Part shown: piece after piece, positions 12,177 through 22,965 of the stretch | Numbering within the stretch: position 1 is the first letter of the stretch | How the letters are laid out: every line of letters starts with the position of its first letter | Assembly: GCA_025603075.1 (NCBI GenBank) | Contig: MU626269.1 | Coordinates: forward strand, 62,001 to 126,000 | DNA length: 64,000 nucleotides | Direction of reading: 5' to 3' | From: Neoconidiobolus thromboides FSU 785 | Lineage: Eukaryota; Entomophthoromycota; Entomophthoromycetes; Entomophthorales; Neoconidiobolaceae | Program-made: the position numbers and the translations under genes | The notes under the pieces: model-generated | What the model was told of the DNA's origin: nothing | Database searches by the model: none | What the model saw: the letters and a program-made list of their open reading frames with translations, nothing else

Positions 12177-13026
12177 ATGGATTGGTTCTTTGGAAAACCT
12201 AGGGCACAGAATGTAGCTAAAGAAAGTATTACTAAATTACGCGAAAATTCTTTACTATTAGAAAAGAGGGAACAACATTTACAAAAGTTAATAGATCAAG
12301 AAGTTATCAAAGCAAAGAAGTTTATAGCTGAAAGCAATAAAAGAAGTAATTTTGATGTAATCTAAATTATTCGAAATTTTATTAACATAATATTCGTTTA
12401 GAGGCCTTAGAAGCTTTAAAGAGGAAAAAACAATGGGAAGACCAAATCAATAAAATTGGTAATACTCGTTTAAATATTGATACTTTATTGATGACCATTG
12501 AAAATTCCAAGATTGATTTGGAAACGGTCAATGTTATGAAACAAGGTGCTAGTGCTATGAAAGCTATGCAAAAAGAAATGTAATTTTTATTTCATTTCTA
12601 TATTTTACTTTATTTTTAATACTATTTTAGGAAAATTGAAAAGGTGGAAGATGTTATGGATGATGTTAGGGATCAAATGTCAAATGCAAATACTATATCA
12701 GAAGCTTTATCAGAATCCATTGATGTTGGTATGGAATATGATGAGGTAACTCTAAATTTAATTCGATTTATTAGTTATTAATTTTTTTAGGATGACTTGA
12801 TGAAAGAACTTGAAGAATTTGAAACGGATCTTATTGATCAACAACTTGAAGAAGCACAAGCTCCTCCAGTATCCCTACCTGCTACTTCAGAACCAGGTAT
12901 TTTATATTTATATATATTATAGAAAGATTAACCTTATTTTTAGTAATGGCATCAACTCATTCAGTTAAAGCGGATAAAGAAGAAATGGATGAATTTGCAG
13001 AATTACAAGCAGAAATGGCTAGTTAG
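12177..13026 (+). CDS. SNF7: ESCRT-III core subunit Snf7/Vps32
   Basis: Forms the membrane-remodelling spiral of ESCRT-III in multivesicular body formation and related scission events. Five exons (12177-12345, 12402-12579, 12631-12745, 12791-12896, 12944-13026) give 216 residues. The reading is MDWFFGKPR..., a basic N-terminal helix (KLRENSLLLEKREQHLQKLI), KALEALKRKK, a charged coiled coil, IEKVEDVMDDVRDQM, then an acidic C-terminal half ending DEFAELQAEMAS. This end resembles the Bro1/Vps4-interacting tail of Snf7. Upstream at ~12066-12106 is a tRNA-like box B sequence that does not fold into a tRNA. Confidence 0.93.
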
Positions 13027-13862
13027 TTTGTTTGGTTCATATTTCAAGTTAAAATTATTATCAAGTATAGTAAATTAAATTGAATTTTTAATATGTATTT
13101 TATTTTTAATACGTAGTTTTTTAAGGATACTTTGTTTATTTTTTTAAAAATAGTAACGGAATATTTCATTTATTAAAAAAGAAAACTTGACGCTTGTAAT
13201 ATTTATGCCACTATTTTTTAATTTTAAATACTAAGATGATTTCATTAAAGAAACAATGATTTTAAGATATAAATTAATATCTTTTGTAATTCCTATGACT
13301 CTCAATTTTATTCAATAATAAAAGGACAACTTTATAGTTATAGTAACACTTTAAAATCAGCGTTATATACAAAATTATAGGAAGTTTATGTATTAATATT
13401 AACAAAATGGTAAAATTACGGCATATATTAATAGATGGTATAGTAATTGTAAATTGGCTGGTTCACCTATTAAGCTTGTCTAATATACTAAAATAACAAA
13501 AATATTACAATACTATATGAAATACAATAATAATATGTGATGGCTTTTTATTACTTATTTAATAAAAAAGGTAGAAATTTATATGAATAAAGTATTATGA
13601 CTTGAAAAATAACTCTTAGACTATAAGAGGTTATAAACAGTAGATAAAATTTTTATAATCAAGTATCAATTCATTTGCACTTTTCAAAACATATTTTTAT
13701 TGTAGCATTTTATTTTGTTTATTTAAAATAACATATTAAGATATAATATGAAATAGTAAAAAATATTTAAATTTATATTACTAAATTATTATTATAAATC
13801 ACTTTAAAAACTGTTACTGCTTTTTAGCAATGTTAAAGCAATAAATTTAATTTAAGACAAGA

Positions 13863-13967
13863 TATGAGGGTTTTTTTTTGGCTTCATTACTTTTTCTATC
13901 TTTTAAGCGCTATTTAAGTGGAAAAATTCTCAGCAAAATTCTCAAACATAAAAATACATCCCCGGAT
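13863..13967 (-). mobile_element. MITE-like element copy 1
   Basis: Reverse orientation relative to the consensus (TATGGGGATGT...ACATCCCCATA). It has the core TTTTAAGCGCTATTTAAGTGG and ends ACATCCCC. Near one end the family GGGG reads GAGGG. Confidence 0.85.
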
Positions 13968-14291
13968 GTTTTTTACTTATTGTCTTTCTGCTATTTTTTC
14001 AGAATTTAGAAATCAATCAATCAATCAAACTGTTTAAGTTAGAATGTGTGCTGGCAAACGATAAATTTTGTAGCTAATTATTTACTCTATCATACTGATT
14101 TGTGGCTTATTAATTTAATTTAATTTTGAAATGAACAATTATCTAGCACGCATTCAAACTTGAACAATGAATTAGTTAATTGATCTCTAATTTAAAAAAT
14201 AATAAAGGACAATAAGTAAAAAATATGCTAATATACTTTGTATAAACTATTTGATCCTTTTACAAAACATGTGATATGAATTGCAAACACT

Positions 14292-14398
14292 ATATGGGAG
14301 TGTTTTTTTTAACTTCATTATTTTTTCCATTTTTTAAGCGCTATTTAAGCGGAAAATTTGTTAGTAAAATTCTTAAACACAAAAATACATCCCCATAT
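14292..14398 (-). mobile_element. MITE-like element copy 2
   Basis: Well-preserved copy with ends ATATGGGAGTG and CATCCCCATAT, so the outer seven bases ATATGGG/CCCATAT are a perfect inverted repeat. The core is TTTTTAAGCGCTATTTAAGC. Confidence 0.9.
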
Positions 14399-15785
14399 GT
14401 AATCTAGTTTAACTATTTATTAGAAATTATTATTGGATAATTTCAAGTTTAAAAACAATTTTAAAAATAATTATAGTTATTATGAGCATTTAAAGTTACA
14501 TAACATAACACTTACTATGTCTTAGAAACTAGGAATATTGATAGATTCTATTAAAATAGAAAAGTGTTTGAACTTTGATATAGTCAATATAAAACATGTA
14601 TACAATGTCTTTATAATAAAGAATTTCAAGGCTTGGCAAAAATACGTTTTTTAATTGAGATTTAGCTATTGTATTTTTTTGAATTTAAGTGAGATAAAAA
14701 AATAGAGGAATTAGTAAAATAAAAAAGACACTTCTATATTATTATTATAGATGCTACTTGTAGGAGTGCTTATTAAATTAGCATAAAAAAGCACAAACAT
14801 ATTATGATGTTGAGTAATATAAAAGTAAGGGTACGTTATAGTAAAGAAAAATGGAAGTAAAAAGCAAGTGAGCACTAATTGGCAACTGATCCTTGACTAG
14901 TTTTAAAGTTATATCTGGCTTTTAAGACAATTCTTAAGTTAAGTGGTGCTTTTACTTTATGATTTAGTTTTAATATCTTCAAATATTATTTTTTAAAAAG
15001 ATAAGAATTCTTATAAGTAAAGCTTAGATTAGTTAATTATAGATCGTAAGATTGATAATATTCGTTTATTAAAAATGATAGTTATTTTTTTCATTTTACA
15101 TAACTAAGCATTTCTGAGAAATGGGGAAGTTGATTTATTATTTTAAGTAATAAAATTTTAAATTAAAAGATATTAAAAATAATAATATAATAAAATAAAT
15201 AAAGGGTAAATTAAAGATTAAAACCATTAATTAGTATTTATATTTATTTAATTAAAAACATTAATGCTAACATACTCTTTTTATTTAATAAACCTCGGTT
15301 AATTGAAACATATTTCACTTATAAAATATCAAATCATTATTTATTATTTGATTACACATGTCAAAATATTAAAAATAGTACATAAGTCAGGACTCGCAGC
15401 AGAATAAAAAGGATAAGAATTATAAAAAAAGGAAGTCAATGGGGTTTTGGGTAATAGGTAACATTATTATTTAACTACAAAATGTTATATTTTATTTTTA
15501 TTTAACTAGATATATTATTATACTATCAAGTTAAATGAACTATACTATATATATCAATTACACAATTATGGCATTTATTTTCAATTTTATATAATAAAAA
15601 TGGATTAGTTAAGAGAGGGTTTGGTCTAATTATCAATTTAATCGGTTTCAACTTAACATAATTAGAAGAAAACTAGTTAAGCATCATTTACCCCATTTAG
15701 AAGCAAAACTTGATTCTATGATATCACAATAAACTATATATACGAAGCATAAATATATTATACAAAATTATTTATAAAAAAGTGA

Positions 15786-16379
15786 ATGGAATCTAAAAGG
15801 AACTCGATATTACCTAACCTTATAAAACAGACAGAAATTATAGAACTAGAATCTAATCATACAATCAAAAAACATATATTCTTACATTGTATTGGCCCAG
15901 ACTCAGAACCATTGATAGATTGGTCAACGTATAATGCTACTTCTTACTCAACCTACCGTCCAAACATTGACTTAGACTATGAATATCGCTATGACAAGCC
16001 GAATAGCGACTCAGAGGAGGAGTATAGTGATGATGACATGAACAAAGAGATAAACTGCACTTTATTAAATCAAACCAAAATCATGCAAACTAAGAATTCA
16101 TTATTAGAAAAGATAGGAGTTGAATTTGACCGAGGAATCACTAATGCAGCTACATTTACAGCCTTGAAAGATTTACCAAGAACACGTAGCTTAAGCTCTA
16201 GTAACTTTAGTAATGAAGATATCAAAGCAAATAAAGTGTTAGGTAGCTTTAATATTTTATTGGCTAAGATTCAACTTAAATTGTCCGATTTAACTAATAA
16301 TCCAGATAAAGTGTATGCTAAAGCAGAGAGAAATTTAATGGTTGGAAGGCTACAAATTGGTAAACCCCTTTTTGTGTAG
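15786..16379 (+). CDS. Hypothetical protein with CsbD-like C-terminus (paralogue of 22036 gene)
   Basis: A single-exon protein of 197 residues, clearly homologous to the protein at 22036-22605. They share IKQTEIIELE...IKKxxFLHCxGPD near the N-terminus, then PLIDWSTY. Both also share the C-terminal block KIQLKLSDLTNNPDK...AERNLMVGRLQ. The last part has the spacing of CsbD-like domains (two short helices with a GN/NP turn), so I place it as a distant CsbD-like member. The centre is acidic and variable (DSEEEYSDDD). There is no signal peptide or membrane segment. The function is unknown. The family-wide conserved N-terminal block suggests a dedicated binding motif. Confidence 0.75.
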   Translation: MESKRNSILPNLIKQTEIIELESNHTIKKHIFLHCIGPDSEPLIDWSTYNATSYSTYRPNIDLDYEYRYDKPNSDSEEEYSDDDMNKEINCTLLNQTKIMQTKNSLLEKIGVEFDRGITNAATFTALKDLPRTRSLSSSNFSNEDIKANKVLGSFNILLAKIQLKLSDLTNNPDKVYAKAERNLMVGRLQIGKPLFV

Positions 16380-18013
16380 AGTTTTTGATTTTAAAGTATT
16401 TATTTATGTTTAATAAAAAGTTTGTTTTATTTTTATTTTGACATCTATTTTATATCAGTCTTTTAAAAAATGCTAATCAGGATAGATACTTTTATAAATT
16501 AATTTTATTGGCTAATCAATCACTAGCAATTTTTGTTTTTTAATAACTTTCATATCATTAATATCTGTAACTTCATTATTATATCTATAAGGTAGTTTTT
16601 CATCATAAGAAATTATTAAACTTGTGCTCCTTTAGTTATCCTGATTTTTACTTATTGACAATAATCTCTTAAAAAAACCTAGTCATTTATTTATTAATAT
16701 AAATCATACTAATATTGGTTGTATATCTACTTAAATAATAACAATAAATAGGTACTTTCTGGATAATATAATGTATATAAAGCCTTTAGAATTTATATAA
16801 TTAATTTCTATAATGAGGCCTTGTAAAGTTTCTGAACCGAAGAAACTATTGTAGATAAAATATTACTTTACTAATGATATTGATAATGTACTATTTAGTA
16901 TGTCAGCTCCTATCCGCTTCACTAGTACAGTCTATTTAAGAATAACGTCTCTATGAAAGTAGTTTTATAGTCTTTGTTAGGTCTCTATTTGTATGATTCA
17001 TTAAACTATCATAATATTAGTATAAGAAGCTCTAAATTACATAAAATAGCAACACCGTTGCTAGTATCATACACAAATGACAATAAAGTTATAAAGACGC
17101 TTGTTTAACGATGTTAATCAAAAATAAGATTTATCCTCAACCGTAGATTTATTATCATATCTATTAAAAGCTACTTATACAATTTCTAAGTATTTATTTT
17201 GCAATTTATCATGAATTAAGGTGTAGCATTATACTATTCACTTATTCTATTAATGTAACCATTGTGATCATTTGGGTCAATTTTTATACATGATGCTAAT
17301 GTATCAGAGAATTAAATATATAAATTGTAGTGGCATTCATAAAGCCTCTTTAGTGTGATATAAAAAGTTGATAGTTTATTGGGATTGAAGGGCTTAAGGA
17401 TGAAAGGGTTACTAAAATTAAATTGAATACTATTATTTTGATAATGCGAAAGCTGTTTACTGTGTTTGTACAGTTATTGTTACTTTGCAACAATGATTTG
17501 AGATGAATTTACAACACTTTGTAACTGTTCCTTTAACTTGGTTACATAAAGCCATGGATAGATAAATGAGACATAAGCAATGTTGTGGAAGAAGATTAGT
17601 TTTTGTAAGTGAATAAAGCTGTTAAGCTTAACAAAGAGTTTTAGATAAAATAACAACTAAGTAAGCGGTAGGATTTTTAGAAGCTTAAATCAGGCCATAC
17701 TTTTATAAAGATTACAGTATTGAAATATAGACTATTTATACATAAATATGCAACTTTTTTCCAAGAACATAAATAGAACATATGGGAGTGTCTTTTAACT
17801 TCATTGTTTTTTCTATTTTTTAAGCGCTATTTAAGCGGAAAATTTGTTAGCAAAATTCTTAAACAAAAATACATCCCCACATATTTCACTACAATTCAAT
17901 AAAGTGAACTCTGTTATATTAAAGCAATTACAATATTTAGAATTCATTAAAATTAAATGATATCTAATAGGTTTAAATAAAAATTAATCTTTATTTACAA
18001 TTAATTATACTAT
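16380..18013. other. Intergenic, one MITE copy
   Basis: About 1.6 kb separating two convergent CsbD-like genes. It contains one palindromic element (17780-17884). I recognise nothing else. Confidence 0.6.
17780..17884 (-). mobile_element. MITE-like element copy 3
   Basis: Ends ATATGGGAGTG and CATCCCCACATAT, with the core TTTTTAAGCGCTATTTAAGC. Very close to copy 2, which suggests a recent common source. Confidence 0.9.
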
Positions 18014-18511
18014 TTACACAACACTACGATTATATTTAGCAGCAGAAATTTTAGCATCTCCTTTTAACTTATCTTGTGTACCAGATACAACGACTTCAGG
18101 CTTATTTAATGCTTTACCAACTGTTTCTTTAATACTACCTTTCACTTTATCCATTCTTCCTCCCATGCTGCTTGGTTTTGCATTTCCAGGTTGGGCTGGA
18201 TTGTTATGGGTATGACCAACGGTATTATGACCGGCAGTATAGTGTCCAGTAGTAGGGTGACCGGCGGTGTGATGGCCAGTACCAACAATAGGTTGTCCAG
18301 TAGTGTGATGGCCAGTAGTATGATGACCAGTACCAACGATAGGTTGTCCAGTAGTGTGATGGCCAGTAGTATGATGACCAGTACCAACGATAGGTTGTCC
18401 GGTAGTATGGTGGCCAGTAGTATGGTGATCAGTGATGTTATGACCAGTAGTATGATGGGTACCAGCTGGTTCAGTAATTACGTTAGAGTGTTTATTGTTT
18501 TTTAAATGCAT
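18014..18511 (-). CDS. CsbD-like protein with Thr-Gly-His repeats
   Basis: A single-exon protein of 165 residues. The N-terminal two thirds are repeats of TTGHH. They include three near-exact copies of a 17-residue unit (GTGHHTTGHHTTGQPIV) encoded by a 51-base DNA repeat. The last ~48 residues, beginning MDKVKGSIKETVGKALNK and continuing VSGTQDKLKGDAKISAAK, are a good CsbD-type domain. The protein at 49147 has the same two-part design with a much longer repeat. In fungal genomes such proteins are often labelled stress or DNA-structure-binding proteins; I cannot confirm either. Paired histidines could bind metal, which is only an inference. Long frames in the other phases over the repeat are shadows. 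Confidence 0.85.
   Translation of the reverse strand: MHLKNNKHSNVITEPAGTHHTTGHNITDHHTTGHHTTGQPIVGTGHHTTGHHTTGQPIVGTGHHTTGHHTTGQPIVGTGHHTAGHPTTGHYTAGHNTVGHTHNNPAQPGNAKPSSMGGRMDKVKGSIKETVGKALNKPEVVVSGTQDKLKGDAKISAAKYNRSVV
18290..18440 (-). repeat. 51 bp coding tandem repeat
   Basis: About three nearly identical 51-base units encoding GTGHHTTGHHTTGQPIV. Their high identity indicates recent expansion by slippage or unequal exchange. Confidence 0.85.
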
Positions 18512-18994
18512 TTTGAATTTTTAATGTTATTTTAGAATATTTTTCTGTGTATTTATATTATTTTTTTGCTACAGTTTACTCTATTTTAATTTTTTGTTAT
18601 GCAATTATGATTTTAATTTTTGTATTGATAAATCAATTAGCTGTAACTATTAAATCATTTTTTATAGTTTATTTTTAAATTAAGATTTCAAACTGACGTA
18701 TTAAAACCGAAAAAAATTTAAAATTTAAAAATTAAGGTTTATACTTTATGCAAATTAAATAATTAACATTATTATGTAACATTAATAATAAAGATTTCAT
18801 TGATCTTAAAAGTCTTTTTATTTTAATACAATGAGTAATACGATGTAATTTTCATTTTATTTTTTAATGATTTAAACTTATGTCAATTATTATGATTACT
18901 GACATTACCTTAGCATTTTTATATCACTGAAATATAATTTTGACCTTTTTTAACTAAAGATGAGTTTAATTCCATTGAAAAATAACATATGAAT

Positions 18995-19098
18995 ATATAG
19001 GGATCTATTTTTGTGCTTAAGAATTTTACTAACAATTTCCCCGCTTAAGTAGCGCTTAAAAAATGGAAAAAGTGAGGCCAAAAAAGACATCCTCTATG
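18995..19098 (+). mobile_element. MITE-like element copy 4
   Basis: Forward copy. It begins TATAGGGATCTATTTTTGTG, has the core CCGCTTAAGTAGCGCTTAAA and ends ACATCCTCTATGG. The ends are diverged from the consensus. Confidence 0.85.
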
Positions 19099-19995
19099 GC
19101 TTAAATCAAAATTGAAGAAGCTCAATTTTTGAATTCTTTAAAATGCAGTCAAAATACACTTTATACTTACAAGGACTTTGATTTATCTACTTTATTTAAA
19201 CTTCTATATATGCTAATTAGTATGTTAGATTTAATACATATATATTTATTTGTAAAATAGATTGCTCTAAGACCAGTAACAAAAAATTATTGATTAAATT
19301 GAATAAATAAAGTGTCGCTTCTAACAAGGTACAATGCAGAAGTACTTCTACCTCTAGTGGAATGCATAATAAAAATACCACCATCTCCTTCACTCGACCA
19401 GAGCATAGGAGTATGGTTGTTTTAAACAAAACATAAAACAGAAGTATCACTGTTGATACCAAGTTGGAACATAAAGGATCTAAAAGTTATAGTCAATCAA
19501 AGATTACAAATAGAAATAGTCCCAAATCAGGTGACAATATTTCTATTTGTAAATGAGATAAGTTTATTAGAGTCTAAAAGGATGCTACTCAAGCAAAAGA
19601 GTTTAGGGAGAGAACATTAAAATTAAAACCAAGTATGGTTAATAAATACTCAATTATATAACTTATTATTTAACATATTGCTTTAACAGCTCCTAAAATA
19701 TTGTTAAAATAGCGCTGTTTGGCTACTTAACTGACTTTGATTTTTATAAAATACCCAATTTGTACGTTTTATTAAAATTATACGAATTTTGTGCTTTAGT
19801 TAATATAATACAGTAAAAACTTATGTTTTTTAATAAATTCACAGTATCCGAATCAAATATTTAAATTGGTAGTTCTTTATTTTATTAGTAGTAGATGATT
19901 GAAGAAGAATATATGTGAATGTTATAAAAATTTCAAGGACCTTCCTAATTCATGATAATATATTTGAAACTTATTCATAATAAAGATATAAAGAT

Positions 19996-20094
19996 ATAAA
20001 GATGTTTTTTAGTTTCATTATTTTTTCCGTTTTTTAAGTGCAATTTAAGAGGAAAAATTACTAATAAAATTATTAAACAAAATACATCCCCATG
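19996..20094 (-). mobile_element. MITE-like element copy 5
   Basis: Reverse, diverged copy. It begins ATAAAGATGTTTTTTAG, has the core TTTTTAAGTGCAATTTAAGA and ends ATACATCCCCATG. Confidence 0.8.
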
Positions 20095-20541
20095 TCTTGA
20101 GTAGAATTATAGTTTATGCAAATAAATATATGATCCCATTATTTTTAATAAATTGAATTAACAAAATAAAATAAAACAGATTAGATAATTGAAGTTAATA
20201 ATTGGTGTATTTTTTAAATCATCAAGTCATTATCTAATATTAATTATTATGTAAATCAATATCTTTATAATTTAATACGAATTCTGAAATTCAAATTTAC
20301 AAAAAAATATTTTTTTAATTTACTAGTTTAAAATATTATTAAAAAGGAACTAAATATTAACTTTTGTAAGTTGTATTTTTATATAGGTTAATTAATATGG
20401 GTTTACCTCTTATGATGTATTTTATAGTTAATATTAACCTATAACTTATACTGTATATTTAAAATTACTAAAGTGTTTATTCAAATTAATAATTTAGAAG
20501 TCCTAAGATTTATAATACTCCCAAATTTTAAAATAGTTTTA

Positions 20542-20650
20542 TATCTGGGGATGTATTCTTGTGTTTAAGAATTTTACTAATAATTTTTCCACTTAAATAG
20601 TGCTTAAAAGATGGAAAAAGTGATGAAGCCAAAAAAAAACATATTCATAT
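20542..20650 (+). mobile_element. MITE-like element copy 6
   Basis: Forward copy. It begins ATCTGGGGATGTATTCTTG, has the core CCACTTAAATAGTGCTTAAA and ends AACATATTCATAT. The 3' terminal C-run is lost. Confidence 0.85.
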
Positions 20651-20693
20651 AATATCAATTTTGTGTAAATAAAAAGAACAGAAGGAACACACG

Positions 20694-20799
20694 ATATGGA
20701 GGTGTTTTTTTGTGTTTAAGAATTTTACCAACAATCTTTCCACTCGAATAGCACTTAAAAAATGGAAAAATAATGAAATTAAAAAAAACATCCCCATAT
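20694..20799 (+). mobile_element. MITE-like element copy 7
   Basis: Forward copy just 44 bases after copy 6. It begins ATATGGAGGTG and ends CATCCCCATAT, with the core CCACTCGAATAGCACTTAAA. Confidence 0.87.
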
Positions 20800-21350
20800 A
20801 GTTCATGTTAGTAATATAGATACAAATATTAAAATTTTGTTACATAAAATTGAGTCTATTTAAATCAAAAGCGGTTTCTGTTGTTTATTAAGCAAATTAT
20901 ATTAAAATTGTAATAAATCGTAAAAATATCTTATACGAATATCGACTTTATTAGTTTATGAAAAAAGTATTATAGTTTTGTTTTCATTAGGTTTGATTTA
21001 TGGCGCCTAAAGGGCTTGATACCTTTTGTAAAGCTAGGCGGATATCTTTCTTTCTCCCTCATCGTTCGTTCATCTTTAAATGCTTTATCACTTAGCCTTG
21101 TTGAGCTTTTCTCCTATAAAACACTTACGAATTCTTGTCTCTTTCAGGATTAATTCATTGAAAAGCTTAAGACATTAAATAAAATGACTAATATTGTATT
21201 TTATACTTATATAAGTTTATTTTTATAATATACTACTACTCCTTAGCAGATAAGTGTATATAAAAATTTAATTTATCAGTTTTATGTGAAGCGATGTATT
21301 AAGTGAATAATATATAAACATTTGCATTTATTTTATATTAGAATTCCAAA

Positions 21351-21593
21351 ATGTGTCATTCTTATAACAATAGCAGCTACTAATCTTCAAGCAACTCTTT
21401 AAATAAAGATAAAGTTGGTTACAACTAACTAAAGACTAAGATTGAATCAAAGGTATAAGTTAAAGGTGAAGCTAAACCAAGCATTGATCCTTCTCTTACT
21501 ACTGATTTAGGTAATTCTCCTTCGAACAAAAAAAGACAACTCCAAGCCGGATGACTTAGAGCAACAACAGACTGTACAAGAGACCATGTATGA
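21351..21593 (+). pseudogene. Decayed coding remnant with in-frame stops
   Basis: An ATG-initiated frame of 80 codons with a protein-like hydrophilic composition (Ser, Asn, Lys). It is broken by TAA at codons 11, 26 and 36 and TGA at codon 68, with a final TGA at codon 81. The three TAA stops occur where Gln (CAA) would be natural, so C-to-T change could explain them. The stretch IESKV, a stop, then VKGEAK weakly recalls the end of the CsbD-like domains nearby. I cannot show that it was ever a gene. Confidence 0.3.
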
Positions 21594-22035
21594 GTAATAA
21601 AAAGGAGCTACTTTATCTTTACTTTATCCTTACTTTATTCATATCAAATTAGTGACTTCTATCTTATGAATAAAGCCATGCTATTAGCTTAATTTTTTAC
21701 AAACCTTAGAATAACAAAAGCTCATAGGCATTTTATTTCTGAAGAAAATCCTAGGTAGTTAGCTAGAGGTTATGAGAGGATTTAAGGTGAGTCGATTTTT
21801 GGAATGCGAATTTGAACCCAATGACTCCTTTTAGACGCAGTCATGCTAAATAAAGTAGTTTGGAATTTTGCATTATGCAGATCAGCTCATATGAAAGAAA
21901 TGGTGGATGGAGCGGTAGGGGGAGTAGAGATATCGTCTGGAGATAGTTTTGTACAGTAAGAGCTGATGGTCCACATATACGTAGTCATATCAAAAAGTTA
22001 TGTAAAGCTATGTGGTTTTAGGATTTATAGAAAAC

Positions 22036-22605
22036 CTAGTTAACGGGTTTATTTAATTGTAATCTCCCAACAATCAAATTCCTTTCAGCACTAGCCTGAA
22101 GTTTATTAGGATTGCCTGTCCAATCTGATATTTTTAACTGCATTTTTGCTATCATCACGTTAAATCTTCCTTTAACTTTATTGCGTCGAATGTCATCTGT
22201 GCCAAAGTTGTTGTGCTTTTTCTTTTCATCTTGATTTAATTCAGTTAATGCTACGAAAGTGGCGTAATCTGTAACACCTCGATCTTCTTTATCAACTCCA
22301 ATATTTTGTAAAAGTTGATTGCTTGTCTGGAGGATTTCCGTTTGCTTTAACAATCTTCCAGTTACTGTTGGGTTTGGTTTAATATTATTAGATTCATTTG
22401 ATGATTTCAATAGAACATTTGGTTTATATTTTGAAAATGAAGTTGACTCATACGTCGACCAATCGATCAATGGGGTTGCATCAGGCCCTACACAATGTAA
22501 AAAGGTTTGTTTTTTTATATTGTTTTTACCCTCCAATTCAATGATCTCAGTTTGTTTTATTACATCTGGCATCAAATTGTTTGTATTCAATTTATTATCG
22601 TTCAT
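22036..22605 (-). CDS. Hypothetical protein with CsbD-like C-terminus (paralogue of 15786 gene)
   Basis: A single-exon protein of 189 residues. It shares with the protein at 15786 the N-terminal block VIKQTEIIELEGKNNIKKQ with FLHCVGPD, then PLIDWSTY, and the C-terminal block FNVMIAKMQLKISDWTGNPN with ASAERNLIVGRLQ. The TGNPN turn followed by a second helix is reminiscent of CsbD/YjbJ domains. The middle section is not conserved between the two. The gene is intronless with no signal peptide. The pair lie ~5.7 kb apart in opposite orientation, with another CsbD-like gene (18014) between them. Function unknown. Confidence 0.77.
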   Translation of the reverse strand: MNDNKLNTNNLMPDVIKQTEIIELEGKNNIKKQTFLHCVGPDATPLIDWSTYESTSFSKYKPNVLLKSSNESNNIKPNPTVTGRLLKQTEILQTSNQLLQNIGVDKEDRGVTDYATFVALTELNQDEKKKHNNFGTDDIRRNKVKGRFNVMIAKMQLKISDWTGNPNKLQASAERNLIVGRLQLNKPVN

Positions 22606-22965
22606 ATTAATTAGCTTGCTTTTTAAAATTTATAAAACATATTTTGTTCATGTTTATATATATTCTTATTGATGATTTCATCTTTCCCCATCTTTCTTTT
22701 TACTTCCTTTCTTAAATTGACCTGGTGACTATGTACCTTATTATTTCAATTTCCTTTTATATAAAACCTTACTGTTCATTACAACAAGCAGTTAATTGTT
22801 TCTGTCCCTCAAAAATCATTAAAAAACTAATAGTGAGCTAATAAACTATTTTGAAAAACCGAGATTCCAGTTAAGACAAATGAGAACATTTAAAACATAA
22901 AATTCATAACTATGTTATTTAATATATATTATTTATTATTTAATATTAATCCATGAATTTTGTAT
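22606..22965. other. Intergenic
   Basis: 360 bases between two genes on the minus strand. Here lie the promoter side of the 22036 gene and the 3' end of the 22966 gene. Nothing else is seen. Confidence 0.55.

Larger units (their letters stand above)
13027..15785. other. Intergenic, contains two MITE copies
   Basis: About 2.8 kb of AT-rich DNA. The only structure I recognise is two copies of the short palindromic element at 13863 and 14292. No gene or RNA is visible. It marks the start of the accessory stretch that runs to ~25 kb. Confidence 0.6.
18512..22035. other. Gene-poor island with four MITE copies and relics
   Basis: 3.5 kb without an intact gene. It holds MITE copies at 18995, 19996, 20542 and 20694. 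A GC-richer stretch at ~21000-21140 includes an open frame of only 31 codons (ATG 21000, TAG 21093-21095). A broken coding remnant lies at 21351-21593, and a GC-richer stretch of unknown nature at ~21740-22000. This looks like decayed sequence rather than a normal promoter region. Confidence 0.6.

Noticed and set aside
21000..21095. Open frame of 31 codons starting MAPKGLDTF in a GC-richer patch
   Set aside because: Too short, no family match I know, and in a region of relics; not called as a gene.
21790..21850. Minus-strand GGGTTCAAATTC with a 6-bp stem (ATGACT/AGTCAT), tRNA-like
   Set aside because: No T-stem or acceptor pairing, and no valid anticodon arm (loop of 12). Left as unexplained sequence.
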